A DNA stretch of 64,000 nucleotides from Eulemur rufifrons (Eukaryota; Chordata; Mammalia; Primates; Lemuridae). Shown here piece by piece: positions 35,387 through 46,650 of this stretch. The stretch is taken from positions 9,418,501 through 9,482,500 of the forward strand of contig NC_091002.1 of the NCBI RefSeq assembly GCF_041146395.1, given 5' to 3'. Every line of letters begins with the position of its first letter. Positions within the stretch are counted from its first letter, which is position 1. The notes under the pieces were generated by a model. The model worked only from the letters and a program-made list of their open reading frames with translations. It ran no database searches and was not told the DNA's origin. The translations under genes and the position numbers were made by a program.

Positions 35387-36130
35387 AGGCAAAAACATGC
35401 TCAGATCTAACCCAAAACTTCAGGACCTCAGGCTCCTTCCAACCCTGATCACGGCTCACACCTTTTCTTCCTCACATGCCGCGTGGTGTTCGGGTGTTCA
35501 GCTGTGAGTTGAAACTGAGTTCCCATTAATTATTGATTTTGCTCCAGAGAATACTTGTTAAAGAAGAATTAATGCTATTGTTTTAGAACAAATACTGCCC
35601 AAATACTGTCTTTAGTAGGATTGTAATCAGCTTTACCCACTTTCCATCTAATCTGATTGAAGCAGATTTTCTACAAAATCATTTTTTTTTTTATTTTGTT
35701 GCTATTAAAAGGTCGCCTGTTTGGATCTGCCTTCAAGTCTAAGTTCCTGGGATCAATTTATAATTATAAGTTCACAGATGACCTAACCAAGGATGCAATT
35801 GCTGTACTTTTAATTAAAATACAAAAGGGAGAGAGAAAGAGAGTGGGGGGGGGTGGATTTTCACATATAGCGGAATCTGGGGGGGAAATGTCGGGTCCTG
35901 CACTATTGAATCTATTCAGCCTATTTTCCCGGCTGTGTTATAAGTCTGTTCATCATAATGCCTCCTGACCCTCTGCACTTACTCCATCATAATTATCCTT
36001 TAATACTCTTATAAATGAACTTTTAGCTTATCTTCCATTAATTCTCCAGAACAAGCAAAGCCATCTAAATAAAGTGTTTAACCCTTTCGTGGCCTTCCCT
36101 TTCTCAGATCAGGTGGAAGGTTGCTAGATG
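35387..36130. promoter_or_regulatory. Candidate enhancer, AT-rich and dense in homeobox core sites
   Basis: Repeat-free block with many ATTA/TAAT cores between 35520 and 36040: TTAATTATTGATTTTGC, GAATTAATGC, TAATCTGATTG, ATAATTATAAG, TTAATTAAAATAC, CATAATTATCC and CCATTAATTCTCC. The density and lack of repeats resemble developmental non-coding conserved elements near homeobox genes. Conservation was not tested. Confidence 0.35.
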
Positions 36131-36465
36131 GGGAATTTCATCACACTCCCGTATATATGTGAATTTGAATCGGTCACCTGCCTCTCCTCCCAGGTGGAGA
36201 TTCACAGCACTTTGTGGAGTGCAGTGAGTAACCAAGGCCTGCTGGCGCCAGGTGTGGGGAGTACACAGTCTGCATCTGCCTGCTGCCCAAGAGAGGGGTT
36301 AGAAAGGCCCTGGGGCTGGAGGGGTGGCTGGGTCAGCATAGAGCACAGCCACACGGGCCCCGGGACGCATTGTCTGTAATCACAGTGCACAGAAGTCGGG
36401 GCCTGCCCTTGGCTTCATAACACGGGGGATGCTCCGATTTAGATGCCAAGCAGCTCGGTAGTGGT
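36131..36465. other. Unique sequence, no gene seen
   Basis: No recognised repeat or coding similarity. Confidence 0.4.
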
Positions 36466-36690
36466 AGGACAAGAGCTCTGGGCGAGGCCGACTCCAGGCT
36501 CAGATCCCCCTGCACCTTGCTAGCCATGCGTCCCCTGGGCAATGAACTTGGCCAACTTGGTCAGTTTCCTCATCTGTAAAATGGAAATGGTTTTAGTGTG
36601 TATCCCACAGGGTTGCGGAAAGGATTGAAGGAATCAAGACAGGTGGTGCACTCAGCACCATGCCAGTAACACTCACCGTGCAGGCACTGT
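36466..36690 (+). repeat. MIR SINE
   Basis: Sense MIR. It has GACAAGAGCTCTGGGCGAG, GGTCAGTTTCCTCATCTG-TAAAATGGAAATGG and GGGTTGCGGAAAGGATTGAA. Confidence 0.9.
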
Positions 36691-37298
36691 CTGGCTCAGC
36701 CCTATCTGCGCCACGCACCTGTATGCGCTGATAGTGATTCCTGCAAACACCTGCAAATGAGATTTTGTCTGGCCTCAGAGCTCCCCTGGCAGCTGGGAGT
36801 ACCAGAGAGTGAGTGCCTTAGAAACAGCCCTCCACCCACGAGGGCAGGGAGAGGCCTGAGGCTGCTCGGGCCTCCTGGCCACCAGGTGGGACGCCCTCTC
36901 AGGTGTGTTCTCAGTCTCCAGAGTCTCCAGGGCTGCCCGCTGGGATGAAGCCCTGTAGTCTGAGGCAGTAACTCGAAGGATGGCACTGGTATTGGCTCCT
37001 CCCCTCCCGGCCTCACGTGTCCCCTCCCTCCCTGTGATAGGATTTCCTGAGATCACCTAGAAACAGTTTTGTCCCAGCCACATATCACCTTAGCACCAGA
37101 GTTGCTGGTGGCTCATGTCCCCTGAGCGACTGTGAGTTGCCTCCACTCTGTTTTCTTTCTTTCTTTTTTTTTTTTTGCCATGAAGAAAACTTTAGTCTTC
37201 AAAGTAGAAATTTTACAGTTAGCATTGATTCACCACACTTTACAGCAGATATTCCAAACAAGTTGAAGTAAATGTATTTTTAAAAATTCCCCATAAGT
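36691..37298. other. Unique sequence, no gene seen
   Basis: No gene or named repeat. A T-rich run lies near 37157-37178. Confidence 0.4.
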
Positions 37299-37310
37299 TT
37301 CTACAGAAAA

Positions 37311-37440
37311 GCCGGGTATGGTAGCTCATTCGGGAGGCTGAGGCAGGAGGATTGCTTGAGCCCAGGAGTTAGAGGCTGCAGTGAGCTGTGGTTAACACCA
37401 CTGCACTCCAGCCAGGGTGACACAGAAAAAAAAAAAAAAA
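37311..37440 (+). mobile_element. Internally deleted Alu (130 bp)
   Basis: Starts GCCGGGTATGGTAGCTCATT, then jumps to CGGGAGGCTGAGGCAGGAGG and ends as an Alu right arm with a poly-A tail. It is flanked by TTCTACAGAAAA (37299-37310) and TTCTACGGAAAA (37441-37452), so it inserted in this short form or lost its middle afterwards. Confidence 0.85.
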
Positions 37441-37452
37441 TTCTACGGAAAA

Positions 37453-37710
37453 ATAAAGGCTAACATTTATAATTTAGGGGTCGGAAAACTTTTAAGCAAA
37501 ATACAACAGGATAAAGGGAAAATGCCTGATTTGTCTAGATACATTAAGAGAGCAATACAAAAGAGCTATATGATAAAAACACTCAATTTGAGATTCTAAC
37601 CTAGACATCTCCCCTGAACAGGATACTCAATATTTCCACTTGTATATCTAACCGACATTTCCAAATTATCACATTCCAAACAAAATACCCAATCTTACCT
37701 CCATGAGTGT
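37453..37710. other. AT-rich sequence, nothing recognised
   Basis: No repeat or gene recognised. Confidence 0.35.
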
Positions 37711-38104
37711 ATAGTCATGCATTGCTTACAGATGGGGATAGGTTCTGAGAAGTGTGTTAGGTGACTTCGTCACTGCATAAACATCAGAGTGCACTTGCAC
37801 AGACCTGGGTGGTCTAGCCTGTTGCACAGCTAGGCTACATGGTACAGCCTACTGCTCCTAGGCTACACCTGAACAGTATGTTACTGTCCTGAATCCTGTA
37901 GGCAACAGTAACACAATGGCAAGTATTTGTGAATCTAGACATATCTAAACATAGAAAAGGTAATGTGCTGCGGTACTACTCTATGATGGCTATGACATCA
38001 CAAAGGGATAGGGATTTTTCAGCCCCATTATAATCCCATGGGACCACTACCATACATGTGGTCCATCATTGACTAAAACATCATCGTGTAGCACATGACT
38101 CTAC
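37711..38104 (+). mobile_element. Tigger-like (Tc1/mariner) non-autonomous DNA transposon
   Basis: The ends TAGTCATGCATTGCTTAC and ...GTAGCACATGACTCTA are inverted repeats next to TA. The body, with TAGGCTACATGGTACAGCCT and ACAGTATGTTACTGTCCTGA, matches a common primate/mammal Tigger-group element. I am unsure of the exact family name. Confidence 0.8.
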
Positions 38105-38935
38105 TCCTCTCTTGGCCTTCCTATCTTGGTTAATGTTCCTGCTCTTCCAGTTATTCAGCCCCAAATACCCTAGACTTATCCCTGATTCCTTTTTCTTTCT
38201 ACCCTATCCAGGAAGTCGGCAAATCCTGCCAGTTTCCACCTTTAAAATAGATACAGAATACAGCCCCTTCTTACCTCTTCCTCTGGTACCGTCCCGTTCC
38301 TCGATTGGGCCTGAGGCAGGCATTCGGTAGAGGGGAGATGACTGGCCCAGAGCTGCCGTCTCTTCTGGGAAATGAGGTCTAGAGCCCAGCAGCTCTGAAC
38401 AAGCAGAGTAGGCAGCTAGTTCACCTGCCTGAAACCTGAGTTTCTGAGTCTGCTCTGGTCATACAGGCCAGCCCCAGATGACCTGTCCCTGCTCAGGGGA
38501 CTGGGGTTCCTCTTCTCTAGCCTTGTTATGGCTTTGTGGTCTGGTCCAAACTTGTTCCCAGCTAGGTCACTGAGCTGACAGATGTTCAAAGTCACAGGAG
38601 GCCCAGCCGACTCACCCTATAGGACTGACCAAAGCCCTGATGCTAATTCCATCCTTTGTGTTCATTTCTGGGAAATGTCCTCCACAAACAGAAAAGGTCC
38701 ACCTCAGCACAAGACCAGAATGCTCCTCTGGGGCACCCTTGTACTCTGTCTCTCCTGGGTCCCAGCCCACAGTCCAGGGCTCCAGTCTCTTTGTTTGGTT
38801 CTGTTTCCATGGGGCCCCGTGGCCTCTATGACATCATGATGCAAATATCTTCTGTCTCTGATGACGATTTCTCTAAGGTTCCACCACAGTGGCTCGCCCA
38901 CCACTTGGAAGGCAGAGGTAGCATTTTCCCCACAG
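38105..38935. other. Unique sequence, no gene seen
   Basis: Contains short open frames only; none is familiar. Confidence 0.4.
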
Positions 38936-38959
38936 GTTCTGAGGTCTGGTTTGGTGGAA

Positions 38960-39095
38960 ATACCAGTTCATCCACTCCACCAGCTGTGTGTCCTTAGCAA
39001 GTCATTTGCGCTCTCTCCAGCTCTGTTTACTTCACATACAAAATGAGGAAAGTAATACCTATCCTATAGGTTTAGTAGATGTGAAGAACAAAACA
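38960..39095 (+). repeat. MIR SINE fragment
   Basis: CCTTAGCAAGTCATTTGCGC, CTCTGTTTACTTCACATAC-AAAATGAGG and GTAATACCTATCCTATAGG give the sense MIR order. Confidence 0.8.
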
Positions 39096-39190
39096 CAGCT
39101 TTTAATATGATTAATTTGGAAACGTTGAAATCAGACATCTTTTTCAAAGACCAGGTAGTCTGAAGCATTAAAGAGGTAAGAAGAAAACAA

Positions 39191-39861
39191 TTTTTTTTTA
39201 TTTTATATCATCTTATTGTTATGGGGGATACAGAATTGCAGGTTACATATGTTGCCCATGTACCGCCTTTCCCCCCAAGTCAGAGCTCCAGGCGTGTCTG
39301 TTCCCCAGGTAGTGCGTGTTGCACCCATCATGTAGGTATATATCCCTCCCTTCCCCACCCCCCCTTCCCGAGTCAGCACCTTCAAGCGTTACCATTCCCC
39401 AAACGGTGCACAATGCACTCATTGTGTAGGCATACCCCCATCCCCTCCCCCACCCCCCACCTCAGTCTGATATCCGATTGGTATCATTCCCAGATGTGTA
39501 TTTAGGTGATGTTCAGGGAAGCCAATTTTCTGGTGAGTACATGTGATGCTTGTTTTTCCATTCTTGGGATACTTCACTTAATATAATGGGTTCCAACTCT
39601 CTCCAGGAGAACCATAGAGATGTCGTATCTTCATTATTCCTTATAGCTGAGTAATATTCCATGGTATACACATACCACAGCTTACTAATCCAATCATGTA
39701 TTGATGGGCATTTGGGTTGTTTCCACATCTTTGCAATTGTGAATTGTGCTGCTATAAACATTCGGGCACATGTGTCTTTGTTACAGAATGACCTTTTTTC
39801 CTTTGGGTATATGCCCAATAATGGGATTGCTGGGTCAAATGGTAGGTCTACTTGAATCTGA
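39191..39861 (-). mobile_element. 5'-truncated L1, ORF2 end and 3' UTR, strepsirrhine-type tail
   Basis: Antisense L1. The ORF2 C-terminal reading (minus strand, about 39850 down to 39513) contains LPFDPAIPLLGIYPKEK, FIAAQFTIAKMWKQPKCPS and YTMEYYSAIRNNE, with the conserved ending near WKNKHHMYSPE. The 3' UTR toward 39191 is G-rich on the L1 strand and contains a duplicated ~93-bp module. Target-site duplication GAAAACAA occurs at 39183-39190 and 39862-39869. It is relatively young but 5' truncated, so immobile. Confidence 0.9.
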
Positions 39862-40098
39862 GAAAACAATTTTTTTTTTAAAACAAAAGGAACAGGATCC
39901 TGAGAGTTCAACTAGAGCACAGCATTTGTTCTCTCTTCCTTCTCTCCTTCCTTACACCCTCATTCAAACTTGCTTAACCCAGCGCCAGGCCGAGGATGAG
40001 GCGCTAGAATGAGGCAGTAATCAAAACATATAACAGTTTTAATAATAGCAACAATTGTTAAATTATTCTTAAAATCCTAAAATTCTTAAATAATTCTT

Positions 40099-40429
<331 letters not shown>

Positions 40430-40443
40430 TTTAAATAATTCTT

Positions 40444-40942
40444 AAAATCAAAATTAATACCAAAAAAATCCATGAGGAAGAAAACATCAACATTTTAAAT
40501 AAAGATAAGATTTGATTACTGTATTAAACCAAGAAGTGGGTGAGCATAGAAAGATTGAATTTTACACCTTGAGAACCTGCAATTCCAGGTAGACAGAATC
40601 GCAAATTCATCCTCCTTGGCCGAACTCATGGTTCAGCCATGGTGTTGCCCTCCACCTCCTCACGCCTGTCGGGGGCTCAGGAACAAAGGTGGGCTCAGTG
40701 GACAGCTCTGGTTCCCTTGGACATTCCTGTTAGGGTGTGTGTGAGGAAAGGAAGAGGTTTCAAATCAATATAGTGACACTGGGAGCTACAAACCAGACAA
40801 CTCTTTGGTGGTTCTTCCTCTTTCCCCATTCTTACCTTCTCAGGATTTGGCCCCTTTCTAGTAAGAGAAAGTTATAGGAGGAAAAAAGAAATGGCCTCTT
40901 CACTACTGATGCAGTTCTTGATCTTTTTCTACGGAAGACTCT
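40444..40942. other. Unique sequence, no gene seen
   Basis: No recognised repeat or coding similarity. Confidence 0.4.
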
Positions 40943-41344
40943 TGTCTTTATCCACTTTGTGCCGCTATAACAGAATACCTAAGACCGGGGAATGTACAAA
41001 GGACAGAAATTTATTTCTCACAGTTCTGCAGGCTGGGAAATCTAAGATCAAGGCACTGGCAGATTCGCTGTCTGGTGAGGGTCCAGTCTCTGCCTCCAAG
41101 ATGGTGCCTCAAACATTGCACCCTCTGGAAGAGAAGAATGCTGTGGCCTCACATGGTGGAAGGTGGAAGGGCAGAAAGGGACAAACTCTATCAAGCCTTT
41201 TTATAAGGGAACCTAATCCCATTCACAAGGGAAGGAGCCCTCATCACCAAACCACCTCTTAAAGGCCTCATCTCTTAATACTATCACACTGACCATTAAT
41301 TTTCAACATCCAAATTTTTGAGGGGACATACTTAAACAATAGCA
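40943..41344 (-). mobile_element. MaLR-type solo LTR
   Basis: TGTCTTTATCCACTTTGTGC...CTTAAACAATAGCA, with TTATTTCTCACAGTTCTGCA and the TCTGGTGAGGGTCCAGTCTC region. It belongs to the same family as the LTR at 11715-12112. Candidate 5-bp flanks are ACTCT / ACTGT. Confidence 0.75.
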
Positions 41345-42440
41345 ACTGTCAAAAAAAGGTCTCGATTTTTCATGCCTGGAGCGCAACCTGATGACGTCAC
41401 GTCTCTGCTACCTTCATGGACTGCGCGGCCTTCACTTTGCACCTTGCAAATCTATGTGGCTGCAAGCCCCTGGGCATGACAGCAGAAGGCAAGGAAGGAC
41501 TCAGCAGGTGCATGAGAGGGACCCGCAACTGAGCGGCGTGCAATGAATGGCAGGTTTTCTGTAGATGCCCATGGTCAGGTTGTGTGGGCGGAGCCCCTGG
41601 GCCACCTGGGGAGGGGCAGGCAAGGAGAAGCCCCTTACTGGACTTGGCCCCAGTGGATGAACAAGAAACTGCTGGTCATGCTGGCCACCCACACCATTTG
41701 CTTCCGCAACCCCACTCCCTCCATCTCGGCAGAACTGCAAGGAGTTCCATGGAGAGAATCAGGAGCATTGGGTCAGGGCATCAAGGCCAGCTTGCCTTCT
41801 CTCCATGCCGGGTTCTGCCATTACCCAGAGCACAACTAGAGAGCCTGCCTGGAATTCCAGAACAAGGAGGTGAACTGCGGAGAGTGACTTCACAGGAAGG
41901 GCTGTTTTGGAGGTTTGTCTTGCAGTGGACAATTTTCTGGGGTCCACGTGCTTCTCTATTTTCCAATGACATCTTGGGCCTGCATAAGCTGTAACCATAA
42001 CTACTAAAGTAGGCTCTGCATCTGAAGTGAAGAAGGACTCTGACCAGTTAGCAGAGGTATCCAAGGAGCAACCTAAAGCGCAGCGAACCAGAAGAATCAG
42101 CCATCTGATCCTGAGGAGGAAGGTTCCCAGCCACCTCCTGCAGCTTAAAGCCAAAGCAGTGTACACTGCTAGGAGAGACAGATGGAGCCATCTAAGAGAA
42201 GGAGTATTTCTCAGTTCATACCCCCATGGCTAAAGAAACAAAAGTCACTTATTAGTGGCCAAAGATGGAGGAGATAAAAAAGAGCCTACCCATGAGGTAG
42301 TGGAAGAACAGGTCTTAGGTAAAGAGGAACCCCTTCCGGAAGAAAAGAGACAGGCCCAGGGTGATGCTGAAGAAATGGCTCAGAGGAAGCAACTGGAGAT
42401 TAAGGTTGAAGCCAAGGAAGAAAAAAGGGTGGGGAACTGC
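41345..42440 (+). pseudogene. Unidentified decayed coding-like region
   Basis: I do not recognise it. Successive frame pieces read as a protein interrupted by stops and shifts: 41543-41839, then 42027-42233, then 42255-42488. The last is acidic and lysine/glutamate-rich (KDGGDKKEPTHEVVEEQVLG, KEEPLPEEKRQAQGDAEE). No introns or poly-A tail can be shown. It could be a decayed processed pseudogene or an unknown repeat. Confidence that it was once coding is low. Confidence 0.25.
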
Positions 42441-42574
42441 ATTGTCTTGAAACACATGCCTGAAACACATATCTGTTTCCCTTTCTAACAGCTGTGAAAT
42501 CAGGATGTCCATGATCACGATGTCTTTGGGCAGCAGTCTCTGTCTGGGCACACACGTACTTGCCTGGTGGCCGG
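42426..42574 (-). mobile_element. Copy A of an inverted ~130-bp pair, hAT-like end
   Basis: Between 42444 and 42574 the minus strand matches 44454-44583 at about nine in ten bases. Next to it, at 42426, lies GGGTGGGGAACTGC, which resembles a hAT terminal repeat. No library family comes to mind for the body. Confidence 0.5.
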
Positions 42575-43370
42575 ATGAATGGCAGCGACCCTGTATCTCT
42601 GTCCGCGAACCACATGCGAGCCATGTGGGAGGGACGGGGTCCTGGACTTTGTCTGAAGACCTTTTGGTAGCGTTTCTTGCTAACATCAAGAAAGCAGCAG
42701 CGTCGATGTGAATGGATGTGCACACCTTGGAAGAAAACCTTGGAGACAATAACAGAGCACTTCTTAAGGAATCCTGTGTACCCAAAGCTCTTGAGGGGAC
42801 AGAGGACGAGGTGCGTGGAAAAGCAGGGACAGCCGGAAAGGTGAGTGCTGAACCCCAAGCAAAGCAAAGCCTTCATCTGCAGAGGTAAATCTAATTGTGC
42901 TCTTAAGAGGGTTTCAGATTGATACGCTCCACAGGTATCTTTGGAGCTCGTGCCATTTCGTTCTGGTTGTCATTTCTTTGCCGTGACACTCACCTTCCAG
43001 GCCCAGCTAAGTCACTGTTATGTGGAAGACTCTGGTGCCGTCTCCCTTGCTGACCACTTCTTAGTTTTATCTCTTTGGGCATCAACTTGGCCTCTATTCT
43101 GCCCCTCTAGGTCCCTCCCTTTTTGAAGCCATCGTCCACACAGGGTGAAAACCACAGTAAATAATCAGGGGGTGGGTGGTAGTCAGGGGTGCAGGGACTA
43201 AGACGCCAGGACATGATTAACTACCTGAGCTGCAGTTAGATGTACCCAGAAAAACTTTTCTAACAACTTCCTTCTTCTCAGGTCTATATTTTCAGCTTTT
43301 GCAAGATGGAAGGCTTAGGTATCTTACTGGCTTTTACTCCATTCCATGATGTTTATCAGTCATTGATTTT
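42575..43370. other. Unclassified sequence, no gene seen
   Basis: No recognised repeat or coding similarity beyond the decayed region to the left. Confidence 0.35.
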
Positions 43371-43374
43371 TATG

Positions 43375-43530
43375 CCAGGCATTGTGTGTTTAATATGCTA
43401 ACAACAACGTCGCTTTTTAAAAAAGCACATTTGTCATCTCTGTTTTACAGAGAAGGAAACTGAAGCTCGGAAAGTTGAGTGATTTCCTCAAGGTGCTCAG
43501 AGCTTGCACGAGCTCAAGCCCACAGTTTCG
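43375..43530 (-). repeat. MIR SINE fragment
   Basis: GCCAGGCATTGTGTGTTTAA, CATCTCTGTTTTACAGAGAA-GGAAACTGAAGC and GTGATTTCCTCAAGGTGCTC follow the antisense MIR consensus. Confidence 0.85.
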
Positions 43531-44119
43531 TGGTCTCAATCGCTGCACCAGCTGGGCTCCTGCAGGATGCTCCTCTTGTTGCCTCAGCACCTGCCTGGGG
43601 GCCTCTCAGGCTTTGGGGGGGTCTCCAGGGAAGGTGCCCAGCTGCTCTGGGCTGCAGGAGATGACTCCCTGCCAGGCAGGGCCCGCGTGTGGGAGCCGGG
43701 CGAGGGTGAGCCTTGGCTCCGGCAGCTTCCTTCCACCTGGCGGTCCAGCCTTCAAGGTCAGTAGGCAACAGTTTTAAAGACCGCCTGAGTCCCAGCCTGC
43801 AGCAAGGCCTCTGCTCCTGTGATCGTGCCCTCGTTCCTCCAGGGAAGCCTCCGCCAGCGCAGGCGGTCACAGCGGCTCTGTGTGCCCTGGAACTGTCCCA
43901 CTTTCATAACATTTAACATTTTCCAGTAGTGTTGGGCTCAGTAACTGTGTGACTAAATGTGACTTACTCCCATTAACCCTTTGCACACAGCGTTTCCATA
44001 TTTACCAAAGTGACTGAATGAGAAACTCTCCCGTGCTGGATTATGCTGCTATCCAGAATCTTCCTCCTTCTGGCCCCTCTGGACTCCGGCGCTGGAGTTT
44101 CTAGACAAGCCCTTGCTTG
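43531..44119. other. Unique GC-rich sequence, no gene seen
   Basis: Overlapping open frames on both strands near 43480-43870 show no familiar motif. Confidence 0.4.
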
Positions 44120-44437
44120 TGCTCTGGTCTGGATGTTGGTGTCCCCCCAGATTCATATGCTGGAACCTAATAATCGCTGTGATAGTATTAGGAAGTGGGG
44201 CTGTTGGGAGGTGATTAAGTCACCAGGGCTCTGCCCCCATAAATGCAATTAGTGCCCTTTTAAAAGAGGCTGGCAGGAGCCTCCTGGCGCCTCCATCATG
44301 TGAGGAAACACAGCGCCCTCACCAGGCAGTGAACCTGCTGGCACCTTGATCCTGGACTTCCCAGTCTCCAAAACTGTGAGCGATAAATTTGTGTTGTTCA
44401 TAAATTGCCTAGTCTAAGGTATTCTCTTGTAGCAGCC
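44120..44437 (+). mobile_element. MaLR-type LTR, sense
   Basis: TGCTCTGGTCTGGATGTTGG, GGGAGGTGATTAAGTCACCA, CCTTGATCCTGGACTTCCC and AACTGTGAGCGATAAATTTG give the LTR order with its polyadenylation-like signal. The 3' end is cut at the start of the following hAT-like copy. Confidence 0.8.
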
Positions 44438-44583
44438 TAGGGGTGGGGAACCTGCGGCCCCAGGCAAGTACGTGCGCGCCCAGGCAGAGACTGCTGCCCA
44501 AAGACATCGTGATCATGGACATCCCAATTTCACAGCTGTTAGAAAAGGCAACAAATATGTGTTTCAGGCATGTGTTTCAAGAC
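44438..44583 (+). mobile_element. Copy B of the inverted ~130-bp pair, hAT-like end
   Basis: Begins GGGGTGGGGAACCTGCGGCC, a hAT-type terminal sequence, then carries the body shared with 42444-42574 (CCCAAAGACATCGTGATCAT, GTGTTTCAGGCATGTGTTTC). It directly abuts the MaLR LTR, suggesting insertion into that LTR's end. Confidence 0.5.
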
Positions 44584-46129
44584 GTGAAGGTTTATGATAC
44601 ATCCTCTGCATGGCTGGCACATTTATCAATATGAAATGTGCATTTCACTGTTTTCCACCTGAAAGTCTAAAGGGAAATTATTTTAGAAATACATTAAAGT
44701 TTTATTTTAGTTTCATTATTCAGCCTGTCTGATGTCTGTACCTAAATCTTATGCCTCTACACTGAAATTTGGACCTGTAGAAATAACCAGAAAGCTATGC
44801 CAGGTGTATCAGGGAAGTGGATTCTTGATGATTTAAACTTCCGTTCTGTGCTCCTGAGCCTCTCACAGCTAACCACACACTAGGTCTGAGTCTGAACAGT
44901 GAATCTGACTGAAGATAGATTTATGTAATGGAAAATCAGTAAATAAGAGTTTCCCGCAGCTACCATAGACACAGGACAAGCAGGGCTGAGTGCCCACATG
45001 ATTGAGCAACTGCAGACATACACCGTGCAATACACTGTGTTGCTCTCCTTCCCTGCCTGTGTGCCGAGAACACGGCTGTAGCACAGCAGGGTGAGGCAAG
45101 ACAGCTGCTGGCCATCGGCAGAAAGAAATGGGAAGACGACCACTTCTTAAATGAAAAGCAAACTCCCTGATGCACAGAGGCCTAAGTGCTGCCTGCATCT
45201 ATACAATCTTTTCAAACACAGTGGAAAGTTATCATGGGACACTGAGGGTCCTTTTGAGAGGCTAAAACATGACAATGACCATGGCAGGACCAGCACCCAG
45301 GAGTGCCACCATGGAAGACCTGGACCCAGCAACCCAAGGGCAGGAGCCACGTCTATTTCAGTTTGTCATCCTGGTCCCAGCACCTGGCACAGGTGGGAAA
45401 CAGTGACAAGAAACAGCAGAGTGAGTCGGTGCTCTAGCTGCCCTTGGATGGCCATGTACGTCCCTGCTGCCTGTGTGTCCCTGCTTTAGAAAGAGCTTTA
45501 AAGAGCTGTGGTGGGGCCGGAATTCACTGGGCAGGTCCATGGAGTCCTGGCTTTTTAGTGGAAGAAATAGCACTGGGACCCCTGTCGTTAGAGCTTCTCA
45601 AACCACACCATTACTCCTGCCTTCTGTGTGAAATCCACACCACAATGGCACAGTCCCTTCATCTCTCTCTAAGCAAACGGGGCACTTATCCTCCCGTGAT
45701 GGCAAATAAAGAAGACTCCACAGTGTTCGTGGGTAAATTCTCCAAGTGTTTATCAACACCCAGCTTGGAAATTCTTTGTGTTTGACTCGTCTCTGCCCCC
45801 TGGTCTGTCCCGTCAGAGAGGACTAGGTGAGGGCTTGGCCAAAGAGAGGAAGCTCCGGGATTGATCGCAGGGAAGCAGCTGCTTTGTCATTTTATTTCTT
45901 CCAACTCACCGAGGCCCCACACAGAGATTTTGCTGAGGAACGAGCTGGAGATGTTTGTGATCTGTCAGCAGACGTTCGTCGAGTGTGCACGGTTCCTGCC
46001 TGGGTCACAGCAAAGTGCGGAAAACACTCTCTGCCTCAAGGACGGTATAGCCAGCAAGTCAAACACGCACACGTTAAACGGCATGCAATTCCGTTCTAAT
46101 TGGTAGGAAATAAGCTAAAGGGTCACAAC
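44584..46129. other. Unique sequence, no gene seen
   Basis: No recognised repeat or coding similarity. Several 60-115 codon frames look accidental. Confidence 0.4.
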
Positions 46130-46650
46130 CATATTTTTTAAGTTTTTATGAAATTATGACATTCCTACAAAATCATAAATGCACCAATCATAAATGTGCA
46201 GCTCATTGAATTTTCACAAAATGTTTACACTCAGATCAAGAAACAGAAAGTTACCAGAACCCTAGGGTGGGGTAGAATCGAAATTAGGGTAGTTTGAATA
46301 GTGGGCCAATATGTGGAAAAAGAGATCATTCTTTCAAAGGGAGGAGGAAGCACCCTCCCCAACCACCCAAGGACCGCACGCCCCCGGCTTATAACACCGC
46401 AGGTGAGTTTTGCGGGTTTTGAACATCGCACAAATGGAATCACACAATGTGCGCTCCCGGTTTCTCCTGGCTTCTCTCACTCTGCATCGTGTTTGTAAGA
46501 TCCATCCGCGTCGAGGTTCATTCATTGTCTTTGCTGTGCAGTATTTCACAATTTATCCACCCACTGCGGACCGGCAATTGAGTCCTCTCCCGTTTGGGAC
46601 CATCACAAACAGCGCGGCCGTGGGGGCTTGGCCGCAGGTCTGTGTTGACG
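46130..46650 (-). mobile_element. L1M 3' region, antisense
   Basis: CGCACAAATGGAATCACACA, CTGGCTTCTCTCACTCTGCA and TATTTCACAATTTATCCACC follow the reverse strand of old L1M 3' sequences (tggaatcatacag..., ggcttctttcactcagca...). Confidence 0.6.

Noticed and set aside
39513..39911. 132-codon frame that looks like a gene
   Set aside because: It is the C-terminal end of L1 ORF2 in a 5'-truncated insertion.
42315..42876. Minus-strand frames of 156-158 codons
   Set aside because: They run through the hAT-like inverted copy, and the two overlapping frames share no recognisable protein similarity.
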